DNA of 64,000 nucleotides from Bradyrhizobium sp. BRP22 (lineage in GTDB: Bacteria > Pseudomonadota > Alphaproteobacteria > Rhizobiales > Xanthobacteraceae), in contig NZ_JADYVX010000018.1 of NCBI RefSeq assembly GCF_020194175.1, positions 62,001-126,000 on the forward strand, written 5' to 3'. This document shows, in pieces, positions 9,198-17,121 of this stretch; the first letter of the stretch is position 1, and the number at the start of each line of letters is the position of its first letter. Below the pieces are notes generated by a model. The model did no database searches and had not been told where the DNA came from. It saw only the letters and a list, made by a program, of their open reading frames with translations. Made by a program: the position numbers and the translations under genes.

Positions 9198-9881
9198 TCA
9201 CGTTGAGGCGGCATTGTGAAGGCGATGGGTAACCACGCCATCGGCCGTCGCACCTCGCAGGATCTTCGCCAGGGCCAGCACGGCGAGATCGGCCAGCGGT
9301 TCGATCACGATGACCAGCACATAGGAGGCGGCGAATGACGCAATAGCGATGAGATTCTCGGCCCCAAAGCCTGCGCCGTACAGCGCCCAGAACGCGACCC
9401 ACCCCACGATTCCGGATTGATAGGCGGTCGAAAGCGCCAGCGCCTGGCGATATTGCAAATCAACGTAAGTGGTGTTGCCCGGAATGATGCGGCCGGCCAG
9501 CATGCGGATCGCAAACAGGGGCACCAGGAGCGTCGTCACATTCATGCCAAACTGGGGCAAGTCTGTCGGCACGAAGAACAGCCCCTGTAGCAGCAGCCCA
9601 AGCGCCAGACCGAACGCGGCCGGCGCTGCGCCGAACAGGAGAAAGAGCGTCGAGCCAAGAATGAAATGTACCTCCGAGATCTCGACGCGGAAATGCGGCA
9701 GGAGCTCGAAGAACGAGAAGACCAAGACCGTTGCCGCGGCGCTGCGCACCGCCAGCGATATAATCCCCTGCTCGCGCACGGTTTCAGCGGCTAGCTTGAT
9801 GGCGTAGCCCGCGGCGACGGCACTGGTCGCATAGCTCAACACGAGCTTGGCGCCCGTAACGATTCCTGGTTCGATATGCAT
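9198..9881 (-). CDS. cbiM: CbiM-like cobalt ECF transporter membrane subunit
   Basis: A polytopic membrane protein with about six hydrophobic segments. The start was set at MHIEPGIV because CbiM proteins begin with MHI and the N-terminal His matters for metal binding; the longer 242-codon frame adds 15 unlikely residues. FELLPHFRVEISEVHFILG carries the second metal-binding histidine region of this family. It sits between cobE and cobF in the cob operon, which fits cobalt supply. No cbiN, cbiQ or cbiO partner is in the window. Confidence 0.8.
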   Translation of the reverse strand: MHIEPGIVTGAKLVLSYATSAVAAGYAIKLAAETVREQGIISLAVRSAAATVLVFSFFELLPHFRVEISEVHFILGSTLFLLFGAAPAAFGLALGLLLQGLFFVPTDLPQFGMNVTTLLVPLFAIRMLAGRIIPGNTTYVDLQYRQALALSTAYQSGIVGWVAFWALYGAGFGAENLIAIASFAASYVLVIVIEPLADLAVLALAKILRGATADGVVTHRLHNAAST

Positions 9882-10197
9882 GATCTGCGTCCCTTCTGCC
9901 GTCACATCCGACGGCTTTGGCGCCAAGGCTGCAAGGCCGTCCTCATCGCTCCTGGTTCGAAGGGTCTCCGGCCGCCCCCGACCTCACGGCCCAGTCGCGG
10001 ATCGGAGCCCTTACCCGCTTAGTTGAGGCGGCCGGAGCTTCGACTATGCTCCGGCGCTTTTCGCCGCTGTGTGCACTTTTCGCCCAGGACACGTCAAGGG
10101 TCTCGCATTGGCGAGCGATGACGTATCGCTGATGTTGACCGCCAGCCACAAAAAGGAATCCGCCTCATTGCGGTCCGAACTTGCGCCCAATGCACCA
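9882..10197. other. intra-operon gap with hairpin
   Basis: No coding frame is supported between cobE and cbiM. A strong hairpin lies at 10031-10055 (GCCGGAGC, loop, GCTCCGGC) with GCTTTT after it on the plus strand. The gap may be scar tissue from loss of a cob gene. Confidence 0.4.
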
Positions 10198-10566
10198 TCA
10201 TTCGCCGTCTCCTTCCGCTATCGCAGCCGCCGCCGTTCGATCCTGCGAAATAGCCCGTCTCGAAACAAGGCGGGCGCCACGGCCCGCCACGGCCAACGCC
10301 ACCGCTTCGGCGATCGAACCGGTGCCAAACTTCGCCTTGATGAATTCGGATTGTGTGGATGTGGCAATCCCGGCCACTAACTCCACCGGCCTGGCTATGA
10401 TCGGCACGTTAAGTTCTCGCGCGAGCAATTTGAGCGAGACCGTTTCAGCTTTGTCGCTGACCGTTGCAACCGCTGCCAGACCGTCGGGACCGCCAGCGGT
10501 GGCGAGCGCTTCGCGCAGTGCAGCCACCGTGACGTTCCGCTTGAATCCCAGACCTGCGACCTTCAT
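10198..10566 (-). CDS. cobE: cobalamin biosynthesis protein CobE (CbiG C-terminal type)
   Basis: 122 residues from the ATG at 10566 (MKVAGLGFKRNVT). The N-terminal GLGFKR, LATVSDKA-type and IIARPVELV segments are typical of CobE, the stand-alone equivalent of the CbiG C-terminal domain. The N-terminal extension of the longer open frame belongs to the broken cobJ upstream. It follows directly on the cobJ remnant, so cobK and cobL, often found here in rhizobial operons, are missing. Confidence 0.8.
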   Translation of the reverse strand: MKVAGLGFKRNVTVAALREALATAGGPDGLAAVATVSDKAETVSLKLLARELNVPIIARPVELVAGIATSTQSEFIKAKFGTGSIAEAVALAVAGRGARLVSRRAISQDRTAAAAIAEGDGE

Positions 10567-11120
10567 TTCACTGCAGTCCATTGCACGAAGGCACCCGCAC
10601 CAGGGTCGGCGGTGTAGCTGACGGTGGGGTCTTGGGCTGCGGGTTCGCTCGGGCCGCCAACTGAGTGAGCCTCCACAACTGTGAGTCGCCCCAGCCGCGG
10701 CTTGTAAAGCAAGCTGCCAGATGGCGGATCGCTTTGACTGATTACGCGGGAATCGCGGCCGAGCGGCTCTCCGCTGTGCGCCGCCGTTGCCAGCCGCGCT
10801 GTCACGTCGGGCAGAACGCGAGTTGCAAGCGCCCGGCATTGCGACGAGGATTCGAACGGTTCGAATACAGCCAATGCCATGGGGAGAACGCTCGCGCCGC
10901 CGGAAGAAATGATGACAACGCGGCGTCGTTTTGATGCCAATCGCAAGACATCACCGATGCATGCAACTCCACACGATCGTACGCTGGCTGCAGCGTCAAT
11001 AATTCCCGCAGGTGCACGCGTGCAACGTATGGCGCCTAGCCCACAATGTCGGCCCCGGCGGAGATTTCCGGCCTGACCCGCGCCTCCTTGCTTGGCCCAA
11101 AGTCCCGCGACGCTCAAGCT
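10567..11120 (-). pseudogene. cobJ: cobJ remnant (precorrin-3B C17-methyltransferase)
   Basis: Recognisable pieces in order: MSISLSVAGLW (the VGLGPG start of the methyltransferase, already altered), a frame-switched stretch whose alternative frame reads GADIVG, then RRVVIISSGGASVLPMALAVFE (family: VVSGGDPGVFAMAAAVFE) and RVLPDVTARLATAAHSGEPLG (family: VVPGVTAMLAAAA..GAPLG). The conserved GDPG is lost and the C-terminal third is absent. An open frame of 208 codons persists by chance or readthrough but cannot encode an active enzyme. Confidence 0.75.
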
Positions 11121-11857
11121 GATGGACATTCGATGACCTCCATCCGGCGTCCTTGCCCATGGACGAGCACGATCGCGAAATAGGGACACTCGGCCTCATC
11201 CATGTGCTTCAGCCGCGCGACGCGCTCGCCTGACGTAGTGCCACGTTCGATCAGCCATGCCTCGTCGAGGCGGCCAGCGGCGCAAAGGGCGCGTCGCACC
11301 TTCTTCAGATTGCGCCCGGTCTTCATAATGACGAGCGCATCGGAATTGCGCGCGCGTCGCTCGAGTTCATCCTCCGGTAGTGTGCCCATCAGCACCGTCA
11401 TCACATCGTCGCCAAGCGCGATCGGCAGACCAACCGAATTCCAGCAGCCCGTCATGCCGGGAACGCCTGCGATCACCTCGATCTCGACTCGCCCCTCTAA
11501 GCGCGCGTGGAGGTGCATGAAGGAGCCGTAGAAATAGGGGTCGCCCTCGCAGAGCACGACGATATCAACTGCGCGCGTAAGACGCGCAAGACGCTCCGCC
11601 CACTCGTGGTAAAAGGTCGAGAGCAGTCGAGCATATTCGGGACTGTCGAAAGGAAGCTCGGTGGTGACCGGATATTCCATCGGATACTCGCAGACATCCT
11701 CTGCCAACAGCCCATCAACGATGCGTCGTGCCTGGCCGGGCCGTCCCCTCTTCCGGAAATAGGCGACATGCTTGGCGCCGCGAACCTCGCGATAGGCACG
11801 CACGGTCATCAGATTTGGGTCGCCTGGCCCAAGGCCGCAACAGATGATGCGCCCCAT
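11114..11857 (-). CDS. cobI: precorrin-2 C20-methyltransferase
   Basis: 247 residues from the ATG at 11857, three bases after the cobH stop. The N-terminus IICCGLGPGDPNLMTVRAYR is the methylase signature. Further family segments are VVLCEGDPYFYGSFMHLH and IEVIAGVPGMTGCWNSVGLP. The Tyr-Phe-Tyr-Gly after GDP is typical of CobI. It methylates precorrin-2 at C20. The 50 codons upstream in the same frame overlap cobH and are not part of the protein. Confidence 0.93.
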   Translation of the reverse strand: MGRIICCGLGPGDPNLMTVRAYREVRGAKHVAYFRKRGRPGQARRIVDGLLAEDVCEYPMEYPVTTELPFDSPEYARLLSTFYHEWAERLARLTRAVDIVVLCEGDPYFYGSFMHLHARLEGRVEIEVIAGVPGMTGCWNSVGLPIALGDDVMTVLMGTLPEDELERRARNSDALVIMKTGRNLKKVRRALCAAGRLDEAWLIERGTTSGERVARLKHMDEAECPYFAIVLVHGQGRRMEVIECPSA

Positions 11858-11859
11858 AG

Positions 11860-12489
11860 CTATTCGCTCCGGCTCGCCAACGCATTCACAGCGGCAACCG
11901 TGATCGCCGAGCCGCCAAGGCGTCCCTCGACCGTCAGCGCTGGCGCGGGCGGATCGGCAATCAAAGCGGCCTTGGCTTCGGCCGCGCCGACAAAGCCGAC
12001 TGGGCAACCGATGATCGCTGCAGGTCTCGGAAAGTTGCGATCTTCCAGCATGTTAAGCAGGTGAAACAACGCGGTCGGCGCGTTGCCGATGGCGACGATC
12101 GCCCCATCCAGATGCGGCCGCCAGAGCTCAAGCGCTGCGGCCGAGCGGGTGTTGCCCATAGATTGGGCGAGCGTGGAGACCGCAGGATCGTCGAGCGTGC
12201 AGATGATGGCGTTCCCGGCCGGCAGGCGCGCGCGCGTGATCCCCTCTGACACCATGCGTGCGTCGCAGAGAATGGCCGCTCCGTTCTGCAGCGCGGCCCG
12301 TCCGATGCGCACCATGCCAGGCGTGAACCGGATATGCGCTTCGAGACCCACCATGCCAGCTGCATGAATCATCCGCACGACCACCCCGTTCTCGTCGGCC
12401 GAGAAGCGCTCGAGGTTCGCCTCGGCGCGGATGGCGGCGAAGGACTGACGGTAGATCGCTGCCGGGTTGGTTTCATAGACGTGCGGCAT
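11860..12489 (-). CDS. cobH: precorrin-8X methylmutase
   Basis: 209 residues. CobH moves the C11 methyl group to C12, giving hydrogenobyrinic acid. VVRMIHAAGMVG contains the catalytic histidine; ILCDARMVSEGI, AIVAIGNAPTALF and IIGCPVGFVGAAEAK are the usual conserved blocks. The ATG overlaps the cobG stop, showing translational coupling. Length and motifs are normal. Confidence 0.93.
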   Translation of the reverse strand: MPHVYETNPAAIYRQSFAAIRAEANLERFSADENGVVVRMIHAAGMVGLEAHIRFTPGMVRIGRAALQNGAAILCDARMVSEGITRARLPAGNAIICTLDDPAVSTLAQSMGNTRSAAALELWRPHLDGAIVAIGNAPTALFHLLNMLEDRNFPRPAAIIGCPVGFVGAAEAKAALIADPPAPALTVEGRLGGSAITVAAVNALASRSE

Positions 12490-13652
12490 TAACGCTCTCG
12501 AGTTAGAACGGAATGATCTGTGATCATATGACCGGCGCTCAGCCCACGTAAGGTTGGCGCATCGTGGGTCGAGCCGCCGCGGACGAGATCAAATCCCTCC
12601 GTGGTCGCAACAAGCGTAAGCGCGGCAGGCGGCGAATGGGCACAGCCTTTGGCACAGCCGGAAACGTGAAGCCTTTCGCCCGCGGTGATATGCGGCGCCA
12701 GTGCCGCGGCGAGTGCGCGCGTATCGGCATGCGCCGCGCCGCAGGCGGGCGCGCCACTGCAGGCGACCACGCGCAAGATCGGATCGGCGGCTTGCGTGAT
12801 CAACCCTTCGCATTGGGGCATTTCGCGCAGCCCTTCCGCCAGGATCATCCGCCACGGCGTCATTCGCAGCCCTTGCGCGCATCCGGCAAGGTGGGCGAGT
12901 GCAGCATGTGTTAACTGCCCGAAAGCCGCACCGAACATCGCGCCTTGCGGATAAAGTCCTGGACGCGGCGCCGCGGTCCTGCAAGCCGGCTCGAGCTGGC
13001 CACGGAACGCGGGCGGCAGGTCTGCGCCAGCCCGGATATGCGCTGCCATCCGCCCTCGCCCGCTCTTGGCCCCGCCGGAGTTGACGAACCACTCGGCAAG
13101 CGCGAGCGCAACCTTCACGGCTTCACCCGGCGCGACGGGACAACCATGCTCCACGCCATCAGCGCGGACGATCAGCTCTCCGGCGATGCCGCGCTCGATG
13201 CGGATATCGGCGGAGGCGCCGGCCAGTGCACGCTGTGTCCCGCAATCAACGGCGAAGCCGAATTTGGTCGGCAAGCTCGCCGGCCCGATCACAAGCCTCT
13301 GTTCAAGATCTGCAGCCAGAACACAGCTATCGTCGCTTGCGCTCCGGAAGGGCGTGACAAGGACGTTGCGCCGCGCTTCCGACCCCGGATCGGGATCGAG
13401 CAAGTGGAGCCGCGAAAGTTCCTCGATCACCAACTGATGACCTTCTTCGCTGACCCCCCTGATTTGCAGGTTTGCCCGGTTGGTCAGATCAATCAAGCCA
13501 TTGCCGTAACGCTCGGCCAGCGCAGCGATCCCTGCCGCCTGCTTCGCATCGAGCCTACCACCATGCGGCCGGATGCGAACCAAGAGTCCATCCCCTGAGC
13601 ACATCGGCCGCAAGGCGCCGGGGCACCAACCCTTGATCACAACGGCGCTCAT
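12489..13652 (-). CDS. cobG: precorrin-3B synthase
   Basis: 387 residues of the nitrite/sulfite-reductase fold. CobG is the iron-sulfur monooxygenase of the aerobic corrin route. N-terminal GWCPGALRPMCSGDGLLVRIRP and LIDLTNRANLQIRG are the ferredoxin-like repeat. The 4Fe-4S ligands appear as ACSGAPACG and later VSGCAKGCAH. The ATG overlaps the stop of the upstream DUF1636/cobN remnant (ATGA). It looks intact. Confidence 0.92.
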   Translation of the reverse strand: MSAVVIKGWCPGALRPMCSGDGLLVRIRPHGGRLDAKQAAGIAALAERYGNGLIDLTNRANLQIRGVSEEGHQLVIEELSRLHLLDPDPGSEARRNVLVTPFRSASDDSCVLAADLEQRLVIGPASLPTKFGFAVDCGTQRALAGASADIRIERGIAGELIVRADGVEHGCPVAPGEAVKVALALAEWFVNSGGAKSGRGRMAAHIRAGADLPPAFRGQLEPACRTAAPRPGLYPQGAMFGAAFGQLTHAALAHLAGCAQGLRMTPWRMILAEGLREMPQCEGLITQAADPILRVVACSGAPACGAAHADTRALAAALAPHITAGERLHVSGCAKGCAHSPPAALTLVATTEGFDLVRGGSTHDAPTLRGLSAGHMITDHSVLTRER

Positions 13653-14176
13653 GAGGCCTCACGCAGCGCGGCCGCTACCGAATTGCGCCACGGGCTCCAG
13701 AGCGAAACTTCTTCATGCAAGCGGGTGAGCCAGGCTTCGATTACCCCCCACGCTGTCGGATTCTCGCGCGCCATCAAGGTTGCCACCTTGTCCTCGACAA
13801 CCATGCGGCTGATCCGGGTGCGGGGGGTCGAGCTGACAAATACGGGCGAGCGCTTGCCCGCCGAATATCTCCTGCCGGCTGCGCCATGGCAGCATATCAA
13901 ACGGCGCCGCCACGGAGGCCGTACTGACGGCAACAACATCCGCGCATTTGTGTCCGACAGGCGTCCGTAGAGGCAGGGCCAGCGTGCCGCTGCGCTCGGC
14001 GCAATCGAGCAGCCCTGACTGCAGATGGACAGAGTCTCGATCGGCTTGAGGTTGACGCCTTCCGCTACGCCAGTCTTGAAGATAGCGCTGTGCAGATACG
14101 CGCCTGGCGCGGCTTCACGCCCAGTTAAGGTTTGGTCCGGAGGGCAGGTGATACAGAAATGAAGCGTTATGGTCAT
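13649..14176 (-). pseudogene. DUF1636 gene fused to cobN C-terminal remnant
   Basis: The first 75 codons match a DUF1636 (2Fe-2S-like, cobalamin-associated) protein: LHFCITCPP, then PIETLSICSQGCSIAPSAAARW. The DUF1636 tail DVVAVSTASVAAPFDMLPWR and QEIFGGQALARI lies in another frame (about 13790-13960), so a frameshift has occurred near 13960. The last 50 or so codons, DKVATLMARENPTAWGVIEA and LWSPWRNSVAAAL, resemble the extreme C-terminus of cobaltochelatase CobN (NPAAL...GLWxPRSNSA). This suggests a deletion that removed cobW and most of cobN. Confidence 0.65.
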
Positions 14177-14282
14177 CGCCCCTTCTCAAAAAATATGGCG
14201 GGGGCGATGAGGTGCACGAACCAGTGACGCACGGGCTCGCTCCCTGTCGCGGAACACCCCGTCCGCCGGTGGTCAGTCGGTG

Positions 14283-14452
14283 CATTGGCAGGTCTCCCGG
14301 CTTGCGGAGCAGGTTTTCCCTTCGATCTTCGCCTTCCCGAGCCGTAAGGGGGCCAGTGGCAATTGAAGATCTCTCCGGTCACGGTCGCGGGGGCGGCTGC
14401 ACTCAGGCTCAAGCTTACTAACCAGAACCTGTCGCATTCCCTCTTCGCCTGT
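14283..14452 (-). promoter_or_regulatory. cobalamin riboswitch of the cob operon
   Basis: Read on the minus strand, the region has the conserved blocks of the B12 aptamer in order: GAAGAGGGAA, CAGGTTCTGG, GCCGCCCCCGCGACCGT, GCCACTGG, GGGAAGGC, and the B12 box AGCCGGGAGACCTGCC (14287-14302). It ends about 110 bases before the first remnant of the operon. High cobalamin should switch the operon off. The aptamer looks intact even though several genes below it are broken. Confidence 0.92.
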
Positions 14453-14469
14453 CGTAGGACAGGAACCAA

Positions 14470-14931
14470 TACCGCCCCACCATTTGCCTAAGCGTACAAC
14501 TTGTCAACCCAAGGAACGGGTACATGACGTCCGAACGTGGTGCTGCTGCGGAATAAACGGTGATCTCCGAAACCTAGATGCCCGCCATGTAGCTGCCAAA
14601 AGCGACGAGATAGGACATCATCCTCCAACCGGCACCGGCAAGGGAATGCCTTTTTCGGTCTTCGGCTTGCGTCACGCGGTACATCGCGGGAAGCAACTAA
14701 TACGATGGGCCGTTCTGATTTGGCGATCGGAGTGCGCGAGGACGCCACCAATCCAATCCGACCTCTTGCTCAAGGAGTTGATTTCGCTATCGATCGCGAG
14801 CCATCGGGGAAGCGCCCTGGCACCGGTTGCGACGAGCCTTGATCCGGCGCGCCAAGCGCACCACGCCTGGCCGGCGGATGGAGCAGCGGCCTAGCGCTGC
14901 TGCAGATGCAAGGGGTCCTCGCATACTCGTT
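14470..14931. other. no recognisable gene
   Basis: Short frames on both strands without domains. This is the region upstream of the cobalamin riboswitch and probably holds the operon's promoter, which I could not pinpoint. Confidence 0.35.
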
Positions 14932-14933
14932 AC

Positions 14934-14968
14934 AAAAAAAGCCCGGCCCCCTTTTCGGCGGCCGGGTG
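14934..14968 (-). terminator. rho-independent terminator, minus strand
   Basis: On the minus strand: CCCGGCC, an 11-base loop, GGCCGGG, then C and seven T residues. It ends a leftward transcript. The bases just before it include CTCCTCC in a likely unpaired stretch, so it may end a small RNA rather than an mRNA. Confidence 0.75.
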
Positions 14969-15010
14969 GGAAGTCAGTCTCGGAGGAGCGACGCTGCTAC
15001 TCATCGCACC
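14934..15010 (-). ncRNA. candidate small RNA with CUCCUCC motif
   Basis: A short unstructured segment with GCTCCTCCGAGACTGAC leads straight into a strong intrinsic terminator, and no coding frame ends nearby. Anti-Shine-Dalgarno-like CUCCUCC stretches before a terminator are common in alphaproteobacterial trans-acting sRNAs. The 5' end is unknown and family membership was not established. Confidence 0.35.
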
Positions 15011-15324
15011 AGCTTCCGTCGGCAGAGGGAGGGTACCGACGGTTCATTTACGGCGAGGGCATTCGCCGCTAAATTTGACCGCGGGAAGGCTAATATCCGC
15101 TCCAAATGAACGTCGGGTTCGCTTCCTGGTGCTCGATCGAAAACAACCAAGGAATTCGGCCCAAACGCTCGTCTGCAACAGCTCGATAACGGCTCAGTTT
15201 TCCCTTTTGCAGTCTTAGTCGTTCCTTAAAGATCATGCTTCTGCGATGAAGCTCGCGAAAACGATGTTGGTCAATCCTCATCCGCCAACTGATCCTGATC
15301 CAGCACAGAAACGACGTCGAGTGT

Positions 15325-15567
15325 CTATGCCATTTGCACCAGACTACTAGGGACTTCTGCATCTTCCACATGGGTTTGACTTAGACAACGTTCGATCCTG
15401 TTGGCCACCTTGCAGAAGCATTCGAGACCTGCAATCGCCTCTTCCGATGGCGGAATATTGATAACCATCTTGATACCGCCGAATGTTATTCTCCAAACCT
15501 GTGTTCTTGCTATGCGGCATTCCGCAAAATTGGTGAAATCGATTGTTTCAATGGGACGCATCGACAC
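15325..15567 (-). CDS. small hypothetical protein (80 aa)
   Basis: A compact soluble sequence (ETIDFTNFAECRIARTQVWR, then ITFGGIKMVINIPPSEEAIA) that reads like a folded alpha/beta protein. It has no frame breaks and no known domain. It may be an island-specific gene; a chance frame cannot be excluded. Confidence 0.4.
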   Translation of the reverse strand: MSMRPIETIDFTNFAECRIARTQVWRITFGGIKMVINIPPSEEAIAGLECFCKVANRIERCLSQTHVEDAEVPSSLVQMA

Positions 15568-17121
15568 TATTGATGCATAAAGAGATGCGCTTAGCGGACC
15601 TTAAATCCGGATCGCGTCGCTCGCGCCGGACGCCCTGATGACGGAATGTAAGTTCCGGCTAAATAGCAGTTCTATTCTATCAAGAGTCGCGGTGGCCGAC
15701 CTTTTTACCTAGCCTGGGCCACTTCCCCGCCAGGCTCCTGTTGCTTTCAGCGCGAAGAGCGGACGTTAATTGCGGGTCAGCTCGCACGCCACGGCAATCT
15801 CAATTGCGTTCATCCGCTAAAACACCCGCTGGGGGGGCCGACTGCTGGTGCGAAGGCTTGCCAGAGACGCAGCTCGCAAACAGCGAGGGCACGGCTCATA
15901 AGCTCATAATGGCGCGGATTGTTTGATGACCAGCACAGTCTCACTGCGCAACGTGCTCATTGTGGCGCCATTCTCATTGCTAGAATATCGAGCCGCCGCA
16001 CCACGGGCCGGCTAGACGCACGTCATCGTCATTTGCAAGATGATTTTTGGCATCGACACTGGACGATCACCGGTGCCGATCTGCTCGCAACACTCAGGAT
16101 GCAGCCCGACGCACCTCTTGCGCCCGTGTTGCAGAGTGCGTCAGGTATTCTAGATCGCCATTCAAACAGATCGTCGAGGAAACCACCGATTGTGTATGGG
16201 AAAGCCTGTTTGATCATCAGGCGGAGTCAGCCAAGCTTATGGTGTGGCGTTCCCCACCCAAGTATGGGCACCAGCGTATCGTGGAGCGCTCGTTCAATCC
16301 ACGGGTCGATCCATCGGGACAAGTCATGCAGGAACTATATTGGGCTTGGACATTCCTTTTCGCCCCGACAACGTTGCCGATTTGGAGCTGAAAGCTGCTG
16401 ATCCCTTCGGCACCCGTTCGACACCCACTTACGGAACGTACGTTGTTGAAAACATGCTCATCCCTCCCTGCATATCGCATTTAGATGAGCCGCAGCTACG
16501 TGTGCGACATCCGGGCCGCGGCTCGACCTGCATCGATAGAAGCCGATCCGTGGTCTCCGGGCGCCACCCCAATTTCATCACTGAAATCGTCGTTCGCAAC
16601 TCAACGAACTCGGCCTATCTGCAACACGTATCCATATTCCGCGTTTGAGCTTTGTTCGATCGGCCATGGACGGCCCGTGCTCACCTCATCGACATCTTTG
16701 ATGTTAGCGTTTGGAAATATTCACGCGAAGAGCTCTCGACAGGGCTTGAATCGTACGCAGCGTCAAGTTGTACGATCTGAAAGTAGGCGACGACAGCTCT
16801 CCAGTCGCGACAACGCTTTCTAACGAGCAACGAGGATTGCGAATGACCAAAGACTTAGGCCCACGCTACGCCACTCCCGTGATCGCGGGCGTCGGATACT
16901 CGCGGCGCCTACGTCAGTGTCTAGGCGATCGTCTAAACGAATCCGCAAAGATCGGCCCGAAGCGCGTAGGCCAACGTAAGTAGATTGCCTGACCTGCGTT
17001 TGCGACGTGAGACGGTCGATACGCAGTACGGTGCACGACGCGCCTCGCACCCCAGCTACCACGAATTTGTAGCGCCTCGGCCCTAAGCACCCGCCGGCTC
17101 TGCAGCAATGCCCCAGAGCGG
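15568..17121. other. long region without a recognisable gene, upstream of rtx
   Basis: About 1.55 kb with several overlapping frames of 60-160 codons, none with a recognised domain or consistent codon use. It includes the leader of the rtx operon. I found no convincing nod box, NifA site or FixK box directly before rtxA. Parts at 16.2-16.6 kb read like remnants of a larger gene, but I could not identify it. Confidence 0.4.

Noticed and set aside
10031..10055. Strong hairpin between cobE and cbiM as a second riboswitch or terminator
   Set aside because: No B12 box or GCCACTG block is near, and there is no T-run on the operon's strand. Kept only as a note.
14173..14469. 98-codon minus-strand frame before the DUF1636 remnant
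   Set aside because: It covers the cobalamin riboswitch, whose structural conservation explains the sequence better than coding.
16757..16800. tts-box-like sequence (GCGTCAAGTTGTACGA...GAAAGT...CGACGACAGCTC) upstream of rtxA
   Set aside because: The halves are spaced differently from the consensus (extra bases between GTCA and AAAG), and the distance to rtxA is over 300 bases. Too weak to call.
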